Origin: RGZA01 sp041917755
GTDB lineage: Bacteria; Pseudomonadota; Alphaproteobacteria; UBA9219; RGZA01
Assembly (NCBI GenBank): GCA_041917755.1
Contig: JAYRWY010000015.1
Location: 1 to 58,555 of the forward strand
Reading direction: 5' to 3'
DNA length: 58,555 nucleotides
Positions 8,914-18,360 of this stretch are shown here, one piece after another. The stretch's first letter is position 1. Every line of letters starts with the position of its first letter. The notes under the pieces were generated by a model. That model worked only from the letters and a program-made list of their open reading frames with translations, made no database searches and was not told where the DNA came from. The translations under genes and the position numbers were made by a program.

Positions 8914-10247
8914 TGGCTGATAAAAACTCCCTTGGTGGTCGTATCAAACGTCATGCCAGTGTTGCTGGCGCGATGAGTGGTGTGGCTGCGCAGGCGGCAG
9001 GTAAACGTATCTTTGGTATGGAAATCAATCATGCCAAACATGCACAGGAATTGCGTGTGGCTCTTGGCGGGCTCAAAGGCCCGCTCATGAAAATTGCACA
9101 GATTTTATCAACCATTCCCGATGCTGTGCCGCCTGAATACACTAAGGAATTGGCGATGCTACAGGCGGATGCGCCCGCCATGGGCTGGCTATTTGTCAAA
9201 CGCCGCATGATGGGTGAGCTTGGCGCAGATTGGCAGTCCAAGTTCAAATCATTTGAACAAACGGCATCCGCTGCCGCATCCCTTGGCCAAGTACACAAAG
9301 CCGTCACGCTTAAAAATGTTCCCGTCGCTTGCAAGCTGCAATATCCGGATATGAATTCGGCTGTCGAAGCAGACCTCAAGCAACTGGCAATTATCTTCAG
9401 CATGTTTGAAATGGTGGATCGTGCAGTTTCTACCAAAGATATTCAAAAAGAAATCGCCGATAGATTGCGTGAAGAACTCGACTATCAACGCGAAGCCAAG
9501 CATATCGCACTTTATTCCGAAATGTTGTCGTCAATCGACACTGTGCATGTGCCAAAGGTAATCTCTGATTTATCAACGCAGCGTTTGCTGACCATGACAT
9601 GGCTGGATGGTGACCGCATGGCCGATGTCGCTGAAAAACGTGATCTTAAGGCACGTAATCAAATTGCCATGAACATGTTTCACGCATGGTATGTGCCATT
9701 TTATAATTACGGCATCATTCATGGTGACCCACATTTGGGTAATTATTCGGTCTGCAAGGATAACAGCATCAATTTGCTAGATTTTGGCTGCATCCGTATC
9801 TTCCGTCCGGCGATGGTGCGCGGCGTGATTGAATTGTACCACGCGCTGGTTACCAATGATCATGACCGCGCGGTTGAAGCTTACAAGGAATGGGGATTTA
9901 CTAATCCATCAAAGGCACTGATTGAAACCTTGAATATCTGGGCGCGTTTTATTTATGCGCCGCTGCTGGAAAATCGCAAACGTCTGATTGAAGAAACCAA
10001 TACGGGGCTTTATGGCCGCGAAGTTGCCGCCAAAGTGCATGAAGAACTGCGCAAAATCGGCGGCGTATCTGTGCCACGTGAATTTGTATTTATGGACCGC
10101 GCGGCCATCGGCCTTGGTTCAGTATTCTTGCGGTTAAAGGCTGAAATCAACTGGTATGAAATGTTCCATGACCTCATCAAGGATTTTGATGTAACAAAGG
10201 TCACCAAGAACCAGGACAAACTGTTAAAGAAACACGGCCTGGCCTAG
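8913..10247 (+). CDS. ABC1/UbiB/ADCK-family atypical kinase
   Basis: 444 residues. Motifs of the UbiB/COQ8 clan in order: an N-terminal GPLMKIAQIL segment that corresponds to the KxGQ element (Gly replaced by Ala here), AAASLGQVHKA in place of the glycine-rich loop, VACKLQYP with the nucleotide-binding lysine, the catalytic HGDPHLGNY and the metal-binding LLDFG. Family members support ubiquinone synthesis or lipid homeostasis with ATPase rather than protein-kinase activity. It lacks the C-terminal membrane helices of classical UbiB, so it is probably a second, soluble ADCK paralog. Its stop and the facing oxidase stop share a CTAG palindrome. Confidence 0.88.
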   Translation: MADKNSLGGRIKRHASVAGAMSGVAAQAAGKRIFGMEINHAKHAQELRVALGGLKGPLMKIAQILSTIPDAVPPEYTKELAMLQADAPAMGWLFVKRRMMGELGADWQSKFKSFEQTASAAASLGQVHKAVTLKNVPVACKLQYPDMNSAVEADLKQLAIIFSMFEMVDRAVSTKDIQKEIADRLREELDYQREAKHIALYSEMLSSIDTVHVPKVISDLSTQRLLTMTWLDGDRMADVAEKRDLKARNQIAMNMFHAWYVPFYNYGIIHGDPHLGNYSVCKDNSINLLDFGCIRIFRPAMVRGVIELYHALVTNDHDRAVEAYKEWGFTNPSKALIETLNIWARFIYAPLLENRKRLIEETNTGLYGREVAAKVHEELRKIGGVSVPREFVFMDRAAIGLGSVFLRLKAEINWYEMFHDLIKDFDVTKVTKNQDKLLKKHGLA

Positions 10248-11635
10248 GTCTTATATTCTATAAAATTCATCATTCCCGTCACCATGTGATACAGATGGTG
10301 GCAATGGAACGCCCATTTTCCGCTATTATTGGCATCAAACGCAATGGCGACCTTGCTATTGGGCGGTACCATCACCGTATCGCGCACCGCACCAGTGATG
10401 GGTTTGTCATTGATACCGATAACTTGGAAATGATGCCCATGTAAATGAATGGGATGTGCCATCATGGATTCATTGAGCAGAGTAATCTTAACCCGATCAC
10501 CTTCTTTGACCTGTAACCATTCGCCATTATCTGCGCCAACGCGTTTCATGAACCATTTATACGGCATCATCATGCCATGCAGATGATAGGTCGCCTCCAA
10601 GGTTGCGTCACGCTTTGCCAATGGCATTAAACTTTTTAATCTCTGCTCCAAACTTAAATCCAGTATGGGTGATTTTTCTTTAGCCTTATCGCTCAGTTTG
10701 TTGATGGGCGCATTGGCAGGTGCAAGCATAATTCCAGTTTGTTCAACACCACCTTCACGCAGTGCCAAAATTGGATATGAACGATTATCCTTGGGTAGTT
10801 GAATACGGATATCGATGCGCTGTGCCATGGTCATGGGGAAGCGTTTCCCCTTTACTGGTATAATGGCCATCCCGTCTACCGCAATCAATTCACCGGCCAA
10901 CTGGCCTAAATCAATGGTGTAGGCTGTGGATGTAGAGCCATTAATAATGCGCAATCTAACCTTGCTGCCTTTTTCCACGCGCACGATCTCAGGATCACTA
11001 AGCGTGCGGTCATTCGCTAAATAAGCATCATACTGGATGTCATTGGTATCCATGCCGGTATGATCCATCGCCATGCCTGCAGGCATCTCGCGTTGAAGCC
11101 CATCTAATAATTCCTGCGGTGATTTGAATGAGAAATCATGCAGCATGATAACGACTTCATGCTCGTCATTTTTCAAATCCGTTGGTTCATTGATAATTAG
11201 CGGCGCAGCCAGCAATGCTTGTTCTTGTAGTGTATGAGCATGCATCCAATTGGTTCCCGCATGCTTCAATTCAAAATCATAATCATAGCTTGCGCCGGGT
11301 TTCAGCATGTCTTGTGTTACACCGGGCACGCCATCTTGCTTATTGGGTGGCGTGAGCCCATGCCAGTGGATAAGTGTTTCATCTTTTGTTTCATTCAGCA
11401 GGCTAATGTTGAAATGCTCGCCTTTGGTAAAACGCAAGCCTGATTTTCCATCATCACCAATCAGGCCATATACCTTGGCACTCTTGCCATTGACCTCAAT
11501 GGTACGATTTACAATTCGCAGTTTCTTCTTCACCGTAAGGGGGGCTTGCGCCCATGCAAAGCTTGGCCGCAGAAGGGGCAGGGCAGCTGCCGTGCCCAGA
11601 ATCTTTAATGCATTGCGCCGCGAGGTTTTGAGCAT
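10244..11635 (-). CDS. Multicopper oxidase, Tat-exported
   Basis: 463 residues with a twin-arginine-type leader (SRRNALKIL, then a hydrophobic stretch and AWA/Q at about 27-30), as expected for a copper enzyme folded before export. Three cupredoxin domains carry the four copper-binding motifs: HWHG (His90, His92), HAH (His132, His134), HPIHLH (His394, His397, His399) and HCHHLYH with Cys445, His446, His450 and axial Met455. The ATG at 11635 is preceded by AAGGAT. Similar enzymes oxidise Cu(I), phenols or metals; which one is unclear. It stands alone on the minus strand, divergent from pntAA. Confidence 0.9.
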   Translation of the reverse strand: MLKTSRRNALKILGTAAALPLLRPSFAWAQAPLTVKKKLRIVNRTIEVNGKSAKVYGLIGDDGKSGLRFTKGEHFNISLLNETKDETLIHWHGLTPPNKQDGVPGVTQDMLKPGASYDYDFELKHAGTNWMHAHTLQEQALLAAPLIINEPTDLKNDEHEVVIMLHDFSFKSPQELLDGLQREMPAGMAMDHTGMDTNDIQYDAYLANDRTLSDPEIVRVEKGSKVRLRIINGSTSTAYTIDLGQLAGELIAVDGMAIIPVKGKRFPMTMAQRIDIRIQLPKDNRSYPILALREGGVEQTGIMLAPANAPINKLSDKAKEKSPILDLSLEQRLKSLMPLAKRDATLEATYHLHGMMMPYKWFMKRVGADNGEWLQVKEGDRVKITLLNESMMAHPIHLHGHHFQVIGINDKPITGAVRDTVMVPPNSKVAIAFDANNSGKWAFHCHHLYHMVTGMMNFIEYKT

Positions 11636-11726
11636 GGTCGATCCTTTTTAAGATGGAACTAATCTTTAAGCCTAACTGCACGTAAATTCAACAAAACTAG
11701 CTGTGTATAACTTCCATAGTTGCCGC

Positions 11727-11755
11727 TTGACTTACGGTGCCGTTTTCATTGTTAT
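11727..11755 (+). promoter_or_regulatory. Candidate sigma-70 promoter for pntAA
   Basis: TTGACT at 11727-11732 and TGTTAT at 11750-11755 with a 17-base spacer. The predicted start of transcription is about 30 bases before the pntAA ATG at 11792. Hexamers read by eye. Confidence 0.42.
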
Positions 11756-11791
11756 CCTACTTTCCTGCCTCAACTTATCATACTGATACAA

Positions 11792-12937
11792 ATGAAAATC
11801 GCAGTCCTCAGAGAACATCGCCCACACGAAAAACGCGTTGCCGCTACGCCCGAAACTGTCCGCAAGCTGAAGGGCATGGGAGTAGACATCATTGTAGAAA
11901 AAGATGCTGGCTTGGAAGCGAGCTATATTGACGCAGCCTATGTTGAAGCCGGCGCAACGATTGCGGCAGACACCAAAGCCGCCGTCAGCGATGCGGATAT
12001 TGTATTAAAGGTCCAGCGCCCCATGATGCCCAGTGATGGCATCAATGAATTAGGCAGTATGAAGCGCGGTGCAAAACTGATTGCCATGTTGTCGCCATAT
12101 TCAAACAAAGAAGACATCAAAATGTATGCAGAGCAAGGCATTGATAGCTTTGCTTTGGAATTTGTTCCCCGTATCACCCGTGCGCAAAGCATGGACGTCT
12201 TATCCAGCCAATCCAACCTTGCGGGCTACCGCGCAGTAATTGATGCCGCCGCTGAATTTGGCCGTGCGTTCCCGATGATGATGACGGCGGCTGGCACGGT
12301 TGCGCCCGCCCGCGTGATGGTTATGGGTGCAGGTGTTGCAGGCCTTCAAGCGATTGCAACCGCTAAGCGTCTTGGCGCAGTTGTCTGTGCAACCGATGTG
12401 CGCATGGCCGCCAAAGAGCAGGTACAAAGCCTTGGCGGTACCTTCGTCATGGTTGAGGATGAAGAAAGCAAACAGGCTGAAACCTCTGGTGGCTACGCCA
12501 AGGAAATGAGCGATGCTTATAAAGCGAAGCAAGCCGCTCTTATTGCCGACACCATTAAAAAACAAGATATCGTGATTTGCACTGCACTGATCCCGGGCCG
12601 TCAGGCACCACGTCTGGTGACCGATGCGATGCTTAAAACCATGAAGCAGGGTTCGGTTGTGATTGATTTGGCAGCCGAGCAAGGCGGTAACTGTGAAGGT
12701 TCTCATTGGGGTAAAACCGTTGAGCTGCACGGCGTAAAAATTGTCAGCCCCGCTAACATCGCATCAAGTGTGGCCGTAGATGCTTCTGCGTTATATGCAA
12801 AGAACATCCTGCAATACCTGACCTTGATTGTAGATAGCAAAACAGGGCAGCTTGCTATAAATTGGGAAGACGAAATCATCAAAGCCAGCGCGCTGACTAA
12901 GGATGGCGCAGTCATCCATCCAAACTTCAAGTCGTAA
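11792..12937 (+). CDS. pntAA: NAD(P) transhydrogenase subunit alpha part 1 (PntAA)
   Basis: NAD(H)-binding dI component of the proton-translocating transhydrogenase, which makes NADPH from NADH using the proton gradient. The 381 residues cover only dI, matching the split three-subunit form of alphaproteobacteria such as Rhodospirillum. The N terminus KIAVLREHRPHEKRVAATPE, the alanine-dehydrogenase-like fold and the Rossmann motif GAGVAGLQAIATAKRLGA are present, followed by the mobile-loop region. The ATG at 11792 is chosen because upstream extensions lack family similarity. pntAB and pntB follow after one extra gene. Confidence 0.94.
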   Translation: MKIAVLREHRPHEKRVAATPETVRKLKGMGVDIIVEKDAGLEASYIDAAYVEAGATIAADTKAAVSDADIVLKVQRPMMPSDGINELGSMKRGAKLIAMLSPYSNKEDIKMYAEQGIDSFALEFVPRITRAQSMDVLSSQSNLAGYRAVIDAAAEFGRAFPMMMTAAGTVAPARVMVMGAGVAGLQAIATAKRLGAVVCATDVRMAAKEQVQSLGGTFVMVEDEESKQAETSGGYAKEMSDAYKAKQAALIADTIKKQDIVICTALIPGRQAPRLVTDAMLKTMKQGSVVIDLAAEQGGNCEGSHWGKTVELHGVKIVSPANIASSVAVDASALYAKNILQYLTLIVDSKTGQLAINWEDEIIKASALTKDGAVIHPNFKS

Positions 12938-12967
12938 CGATTTACCAGCAACCGAAAGAGGAGCCTC

Positions 12968-13420
12968 ATGTCCGAACACGAAGTTGAAATTAAAAAAACG
13001 GTTCAACCTTGGATTGTTAGCCTTGGCATTTCGGTGCTTTGCTGCGCATTGTTCTTCGCAATTATGTCAAATTATGTAACTAAGCTAAACGAAGCATTGG
13101 ACAAAATTGACAATCGATTGGCGTTGATGGAGGCAAGAGCATCCGCGCTTGCATCTGCCCCAGCGCCATCGCCAAGCCCTGCGCCGCTAACCGTTGGCAC
13201 AACGCCAGCTATGCCGCCTGTTCAATTGCCTACCGTTGACGCGCCGGGCGTTCAATCTGGCGCTGTATCGGGATCATCTGGCAGTGGTCAACCCACTCCG
13301 GTAACAGCACCCGTAACAGTTCAAGTCCCTGAAGCAGTGGCCCCGGTATTGCCATCTGTTCCAACCAAAGCTGCTCCTATTGTTGATCCAACCGGCGGCG
13401 AAGAACCTAACCAAGAATAA
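12968..13420 (+). CDS. Unknown single-pass membrane protein with Pro/Ala-rich tail
   Basis: 150 residues with an excellent GAGGAG ribosome site. A short charged N terminus is followed by one membrane helix (about 16-33), a short coiled-coil-like segment (about 36-60) and then roughly 90 residues of Pro/Ala/Val/Thr-rich low-complexity sequence, probably extended in the periplasm. No domain recognised. It sits between pntAA and pntAB, which are normally adjacent, and is followed at once by a terminator-like hairpin. A role linked to the transhydrogenase is possible from position only. Confidence 0.72.
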   Translation: MSEHEVEIKKTVQPWIVSLGISVLCCALFFAIMSNYVTKLNEALDKIDNRLALMEARASALASAPAPSPSPAPLTVGTTPAMPPVQLPTVDAPGVQSGAVSGSSGSGQPTPVTAPVTVQVPEAVAPVLPSVPTKAAPIVDPTGGEEPNQE

Positions 13421-13435
13421 AGGATAATGATTCAT

Positions 13436-13462
13436 CCCCGACTAATCGTCGGGGGTATTTTT
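13436..13462 (+). terminator. Rho-independent terminator or attenuator inside the pnt cluster
   Basis: CCCCGAC (13436-13442), five-base loop TAATC, GTCGGGG (13448-13454), then TATTTTT. A seven-pair G+C-rich stem plus U-tract is a convincing intrinsic terminator. It lies 15 bases after the unknown gene's stop and 14 before pntAB, so it may set the dose of PntAA relative to PntAB/B or divide the operon. Confidence 0.75.
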
Positions 13463-13475
13463 AATGGAACCATAA

Positions 13476-13829
13476 ATGCAAGAAACAACTCTCCACGATA
13501 TTGTCGCAACCGGGCAGGCAGCTCATGAAGCCGCTGGCGGTGACTTTTTTATTACAGGCCTTACAGTATTCGTCTTGGCCTGCTTTGTTGGTTATTATGT
13601 GGTCTGGCGCGTAACGCCTGCGCTGCATTCACCGCTTATGGCGGTGACGAACGCCGTATCATCGGTCATCATCGTTGGGGCGCTCATTGCGGCTGGCCCT
13701 GATGTGATAAACGCATCCACCATTTTTGGATTCTTGGCTGTGGTCTTGGCTAGCATCAATATCTTTGGCGGCTTTATTGTTACCCGCCGAATGCTTCAAA
13801 TGTATAAGAAGAAAGAGAAAAAGGCATGA
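13476..13829 (+). CDS. pntAB: NAD(P) transhydrogenase subunit alpha part 2 (PntAB)
   Basis: 117 residues with three membrane helices, about 28-46, 52-75 and 80-103, ending in a lysine-rich cytoplasmic tail. This is the small alpha-2 part of the proton channel dII. The ATG is preceded by TGGAA. Its stop overlaps the pntB start by four bases (ATGA), as usual in this operon. Separated from pntAA by an unknown gene and a terminator. Confidence 0.92.
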   Translation: MQETTLHDIVATGQAAHEAAGGDFFITGLTVFVLACFVGYYVVWRVTPALHSPLMAVTNAVSSVIIVGALIAAGPDVINASTIFGFLAVVLASINIFGGFIVTRRMLQMYKKKEKKA

Positions 13830-15238
13830 ACTCGGTCCTATCGCTTTCTTATCTGGTTTCCGGCATTTGCTTCATTATGGCATTGCGCGGTCTTTCATCG
13901 CCTGAAACAGCAAAATCCGGCAATATGTTCGGCATGTTTGGTATGGCACTGGCCATCATTACTACGCTGTTCTTGCTCCCTAATATCATCCCGCAGATTT
14001 CATATAATCTGATTATCGCGGGTGTTGTCATTGGCGGGTCCATCGGTACGATCATCGCGCAGCGCATTCAAATGACGGCATTGCCGCAACTTGTGGCCGC
14101 GTTCCACTCCCTTGTGGGCTTGGCGGCGGTGTTTGTTGCAATCGCGGCCTACATGTCACCTGAAGCCTATGGCATCGGTGTTGCAGGCAACATCCATGGC
14201 GGCAGCTTGGTTGAAATGGGTCTTGGTCTGGCGATTGGTGCGATTACCTTTACCGGCTCCATTATCGCCTTTGGTAAGTTGCAAGGCTTGATATCCGGTA
14301 AACCGGTAACATTCCCGTTGCAACATCCATTCAATGCCTTGTTGGGTATCTCCATTATTGTGCTCATCGTGATGTTGGTATTGCAACAGAGCTTGCCCAT
14401 CGTGATTGCATTGGCAGCGGTATCTTTATTGCTTGGCGTCTTGCTGATTATCCCGATTGGCGGTGCGGATATGCCCGTTGTCATTTCCATGCTCAACTCC
14501 TACTCGGGTTGGGCGGCATGCGGCATTGGCTTTACCTTGCAAAATCCATTGCTCATCATTACCGGCGCTTTGGTCGGTGCCAGTGGTGCCATTCTGTCCT
14601 ACATCATGTGTAAGGGTATGAACCGCTCTATCTTTAACGTCATTCTGGGCGGTTTTGGAGCAGAGGCGGGCGGTGCTGCCGCATCCAGCAGCGCAGCCGA
14701 CAGACCCGTTAAATCCGGCTCTGCTGAAGACGCAGCCTTCATCCTTAAAAACGCATCCAGCGTGATTATTGTTCCGGGCTACGGCATGGCGGTTGCACAG
14801 GCTCAACACGCACTGCGTGAAATGTGTGACTTGCTGAAGAAGGAAGGCGTAACCATCCGTTATGCCATCCATCCGGTCGCGGGTCGTATGCCAGGCCATA
14901 TGAACGTGTTGTTGGCCGAAGCCAACGTGCCCTATGATGAAGTATTCGAGCTTGATGAAATCAACCGCGATTTCGGCATGAGCGATGTGGCCTTTGTGAT
15001 TGGTGCAAATGACGTTACCAATCCTGCCGCAAAGACTGATCCAAAATCCCCCATCTTTGGAATGCCCATCTTGGATGTTGAAAAGGCCAAGACGGTTCTG
15101 TTTATCAAACGCTCTATGGCATCGGGTTATGCAGGCGTAGAAAACGAACTGTTCTATCGCCCCAATACCATGATGCTCTTTGGTGATGCAAAGAAGATGT
15201 GCGAAATGATTGTTAAATCAATTGGTGGTGGGCACTAA
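13826..15238 (+). CDS. pntB: NAD(P) transhydrogenase subunit beta (PntB)
   Basis: 470 residues. The N-terminal 270 or so are membrane helices of dII (proton path), with the conserved stretch LNSYSGWAACGIGFTL. The C-terminal part from about 305 is the NADP(H)-binding dIII domain, with the variant fingerprint VPGYGMAVAQAQ, HPVAGRMPGHMNVLLAEA and GANDVTNPAA, all hallmarks of PntB. Length is typical. Its 3' end overlaps the facing isochorismatase-like gene by 21 bases. Confidence 0.96.
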   Translation: MNSVLSLSYLVSGICFIMALRGLSSPETAKSGNMFGMFGMALAIITTLFLLPNIIPQISYNLIIAGVVIGGSIGTIIAQRIQMTALPQLVAAFHSLVGLAAVFVAIAAYMSPEAYGIGVAGNIHGGSLVEMGLGLAIGAITFTGSIIAFGKLQGLISGKPVTFPLQHPFNALLGISIIVLIVMLVLQQSLPIVIALAAVSLLLGVLLIIPIGGADMPVVISMLNSYSGWAACGIGFTLQNPLLIITGALVGASGAILSYIMCKGMNRSIFNVILGGFGAEAGGAAASSSAADRPVKSGSAEDAAFILKNASSVIIVPGYGMAVAQAQHALREMCDLLKKEGVTIRYAIHPVAGRMPGHMNVLLAEANVPYDEVFELDEINRDFGMSDVAFVIGANDVTNPAAKTDPKSPIFGMPILDVEKAKTVLFIKRSMASGYAGVENELFYRPNTMMLFGDAKKMCEMIVKSIGGGH

Positions 15239-15898
15239 CGGTTCTGGCTTGCCATGCCGTATGGCGTGGCTATGTCCAGTGCGGGCAGGCATAACATCAA
15301 GCATTGGTTTTAAATCGCTGCCTTCAATAACAAGGCCGCTATTGCTAAACATTCCTTGGTGAATGGCCAATTGCTCTGCGGCATCCTTTCCGACAAAACT
15401 AATTGAAAGGCCTCGTATAAGGTCAGAGAGATACACGACATTTAACCCAAGTTTCTGGGCGCCTTCACCTGTGTCCCTTACGCATAGATCATCATATACG
15501 CCGCACACAACAACAGTATCGATGCCCTTATCATCCAAATATTCCTTAAGGCCGGTATTATCAAATCCATTGGCGGTATATCTGTCTTTTAAACAAATCG
15601 AATGTCCTTCAGGAATTATATAAAGGAATATGGATGAAAGACTATTCAGTTTGTCATTAATAAATGGATTTTTATTCTTAAGCAAAACATCGCCATGCGA
15701 TGGCTTCTGTTTGTTGATGCCGCATCCAATGTGAATGCATTCTACTTTTCCTGCTGCCATCTCCAGCAAATCTTCAACACCATTCAGCATTTTTGTAGAT
15801 CCGTGAACATGGCGCACATAGCCCAGTTGCATATCCACAAAAAGGATCGCAGCTTTACGGTCATGCATTTTTTGCGTCAGTGCTTCGATATCCAACAT
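15218..15898 (-). CDS. Isochorismatase-like cysteine hydrolase
   Basis: 226 residues of the isochorismatase-like hydrolase fold. The catalytic triad is readable: Asp22 in LFVDMQ, Lys104 in CLKDRY and nucleophile Cys139 in VYDDLCVRDT, with a preceding VVCGV strand. Members include nicotinamidases, ureidoacrylate and N-carbamoyl amidohydrolases; the residues visible do not decide among them. Stands alone on the minus strand downstream of trpC with a 60-base gap, and its tail overlaps pntB by 21 bases tail to tail. Confidence 0.82.
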   Translation of the reverse strand: MLDIEALTQKMHDRKAAILFVDMQLGYVRHVHGSTKMLNGVEDLLEMAAGKVECIHIGCGINKQKPSHGDVLLKNKNPFINDKLNSLSSIFLYIIPEGHSICLKDRYTANGFDNTGLKEYLDDKGIDTVVVCGVYDDLCVRDTGEGAQKLGLNVVYLSDLIRGLSISFVGKDAAEQLAIHQGMFSNSGLVIEGSDLKPMLDVMPARTGHSHAIRHGKPEPLVPTTN

Positions 15899-15958
15899 CT
15901 GCTATCCAACATACAATTTTTTGCAGAATGAATGATTTTTGTGAAACTAAAACGCTAA

Positions 15959-16771
15959 TTATGCAACCAGTGCCTTGGTTGCTGCGCCCACATCACCGGT
16001 TTTGAGCAGGTTTTCACCAATCAAGAAGCACGAAACCCCTGTTTTCTTAAGGTAATCGACATCGGCACGGTTGCGAATGCCGCTTTCACTTACAAATAAA
16101 TGGCTGGCTTTGGACTTATTGGCGCGTTCAATTAAACGGCCTGTGGTCGCCAAATCTATCTGCAAAGTTTTAAGATTGCGGTTATTAATTCCAATCAAAG
16201 TGTTGTTAACACCATGCGCCAATGGCAATGCACGATCCAATTCTTCTTCATCGTGTACTTCAATCAGAATGCTCAGATCATACGCACTCGCGGTTGAAAT
16301 CAATTCTTTAGCCTGCACATCTGACAAGCATGCCATAATCAGCAATACGCAATCCGCGCCCAATGCGCGGCTTTCAACAATCTGGTAGCTATCAATGATA
16401 AAATCTTTACGCAGTACCGGAAGGTTACAGGCCGCACGCGCCGTTTTTAAATGTACATCTTCACCTTGAAAATATGGCGTATCGGTCAGGATGGACAGGC
16501 AGGTTGCACCTGCTTGTTCGTATGTTTTGGCAAGTTGCGCAGGGTCAAAATCCCTCACAATCAATCCTGCACTGGGTGATGCTTTTTTAATTTCGGTAAT
16601 CAGTGCGGTTTTACCGCCTGAATGTTTTGCCGCAAGATTACGATAAAATGGGCGCAGGGCAGGGGCTGCTTCCGCCTCCGCTTCAATCGTAGAGAGTGAT
16701 TTTTTTGATTTGCATGCCGATACATGTTTTTTCTTATCGGCAATAATTTTAGTCAGCACATTCTCGGTCAT
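15959..16771 (-). CDS. trpC: Indole-3-glycerol phosphate synthase TrpC
   Basis: Ring-closing decarboxylase of tryptophan synthesis, (beta/alpha)8 barrel. 270 residues from the ATG at 16771; a TTG nine bases upstream would just touch the trpD stop. Conserved elements: EIKKASPSAG with the catalytic lysine, LSILTDTPYFQG, VLRKDFIID, IGINNRNLKT and VSESGIRNRAD. Monofunctional: no fused TrpF, which is encoded at 32633-33274. Last gene of trpG-trpD-trpC. Confidence 0.95.
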   Translation of the reverse strand: MTENVLTKIIADKKKHVSACKSKKSLSTIEAEAEAAPALRPFYRNLAAKHSGGKTALITEIKKASPSAGLIVRDFDPAQLAKTYEQAGATCLSILTDTPYFQGEDVHLKTARAACNLPVLRKDFIIDSYQIVESRALGADCVLLIMACLSDVQAKELISTASAYDLSILIEVHDEEELDRALPLAHGVNNTLIGINNRNLKTLQIDLATTGRLIERANKSKASHLFVSESGIRNRADVDYLKKTGVSCFLIGENLLKTGDVGAATKALVA

Positions 16772-16780
16772 ATCGTGCAA

Positions 16781-17791
16781 TCACTCATGCGTAATCTGGA
16801 TAAGTTTCTCAAGCGCGGCGGCAGCTTTCCCGCTATCAATCGCTTCGGCGGCCATGGCCTGGCCATCCTTTAAATGCTTTGCTTTACCCGCAATAATAAA
16901 GCCCGCCGCAGCGTTTAGGCATACGATATCACGATACGGGCCTTTTTCGCGCGCTAGCAGTTTTTTGAAATGCCCGGCATTGGTTTTGGCATCGCCGCCT
17001 TTCAGTTGGTCAATGGTCACTAATTTCACGCCTTCTTGCTTTGGTGAAATATCAAAACTACGTAAGCTTTCACGCGCTTGCTCCACCACATAGGTATTGG
17101 TGGTAGTGGTAATTTCATCCATCCCGTCGCCACCATGAACAACCCATACATGATCACTGCCAAGGGTTTGCAAAATGCGCGCCATCGGATCGCACCAGTT
17201 TTTATCAAACACACCGATAACCTGGCGGCGTACCCGTGCAGGGTTGGTCAGTGGCCCAATTAAATTAAAGATGGTACGAAACCCAAGCTCGGCACGAATG
17301 GCCGAAACATTTTTCATCGCCGAATGGTAAATGGGTGCATGCAGGAAGCATACATTGGTTGCATCCAATGCTTTGCGCATTTTGTTTGCAGGCACATCCA
17401 TTTTAATGCCGAGCTCGGTCAGAATATCCGATGAACCGCTTCGGCTGGAAACCGCACGGTTACCATGCTTGGCAACCTTTACGCCTGCACCCGCTAGTAC
17501 AAATGCCACGGCGGTTGATACGTTATAGGTGCCATGGTGGTCGCCGCCGGTGCCGCATACATCCACGGCGTCTTCTGCGCCTGGGAATATTGTCATACGA
17601 ATTCGCATTGCACGCACCGCGCCCAAAACTTCTTCGGTTGTCTCGCCGCGTTGATGCAGGGCTGTTAAAAATGCTGCCGTTAAAACCGGCGACGGTTCAC
17701 CGCTCAGTATGGCATTAAACGCATCCTGACTTTCTTGCGCCGTTAATTTCCCGCCATCGGCCACAGTTCTGGTTAGTTCTTTAAAGCTCAT
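16781..17791 (-). CDS. trpD: Anthranilate phosphoribosyltransferase TrpD
   Basis: Joins anthranilate to PRPP. 336 residues with a helical N-terminal domain and the phosphoribosyl-binding motif CGTGGD (79-84), NVSTA (90-94), KHGNR (108-112) and a SGSSD loop. The Mg-binding DE is in GGDGMDEITTT. Overlaps trpG by four bases upstream. Not fused to TrpG, unlike in enterics. Confidence 0.96.
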   Translation of the reverse strand: MSFKELTRTVADGGKLTAQESQDAFNAILSGEPSPVLTAAFLTALHQRGETTEEVLGAVRAMRIRMTIFPGAEDAVDVCGTGGDHHGTYNVSTAVAFVLAGAGVKVAKHGNRAVSSRSGSSDILTELGIKMDVPANKMRKALDATNVCFLHAPIYHSAMKNVSAIRAELGFRTIFNLIGPLTNPARVRRQVIGVFDKNWCDPMARILQTLGSDHVWVVHGGDGMDEITTTTNTYVVEQARESLRSFDISPKQEGVKLVTIDQLKGGDAKTNAGHFKKLLAREKGPYRDIVCLNAAAGFIIAGKAKHLKDGQAMAAEAIDSGKAAAALEKLIQITHE

Positions 17792-18360
17792 TTTGCTATA
17801 TCCACAAAGTTTTTTAGCATTGCATGGCCATGTTCCGACACGATGCTTTCCGGGTGAAATTGTACGCCGTGAATTGGCAATGTTTTGTGCTGTAAAGCCA
17901 TGATCAGGCCTTCGCTGTTCTCGGCCGTGACCATTAATTCATTTGGCAGGCTTGATTTTTCGACTATCAATGAATGATACCGCGTGGCTTTTAGCGGGGA
18001 GGGAATGCCCTTAAATAATCCCGTGCCTTTATGCGTTATCATATCAGTCTTGCCATGCACGGGTTGCGGCGCGCGAATAACATTACCGCCAAATGATTGA
18101 CCAATCGCCTGATGACCAAGGCATACGCCAAGCAAGGGAACAGAATGGCTGGCAGCAAGTTTTATGACATCCAGGCAAATGCCTGCTTCGCTTGGGCTGC
18201 ATGGGCCAGGCGATAGAATAATTCCCTTGGGCTTTAATGCCAATGCTTGCGCAGCTGTCATGGCATCGTTGCGGTGCACCACAACTTCGCTGCCAACCTC
18301 GCTGAGGTAGTGGAAGAGGTTGTAGGTGAACGAGTCGTAGTTATCGATAAGAAGAAGCAT
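17788..18360 (-). CDS. trpG: Anthranilate synthase glutamine amidotransferase component TrpG
   Basis: Class I glutaminase that delivers ammonia to TrpE. 190 residues with the nucleophile Cys80 in GVCLGHQAIG and the partner pair His169 and Glu171 in HGVQFHPES; the N-terminal IDNYDSFTYNL is the family signature. It could also serve PabB, as many bacterial TrpG proteins do. Starts a trpG-D-C run, but is separated from trpE by about 500 bases carrying a plus-strand gene, so it probably has its own promoter. Confidence 0.94.
   Translation of the reverse strand: MLLLIDNYDSFTYNLFHYLSEVGSEVVVHRNDAMTAAQALALKPKGIILSPGPCSPSEAGICLDVIKLAASHSVPLLGVCLGHQAIGQSFGGNVIRAPQPVHGKTDMITHKGTGLFKGIPSPLKATRYHSLIVEKSSLPNELMVTAENSEGLIMALQHKTLPIHGVQFHPESIVSEHGHAMLKNFVDIAK

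Noticed and set aside
12200..12730. 176-residue minus-strand frame within pntAA
   Set aside because: Pure antisense of the conserved NAD-binding domain.
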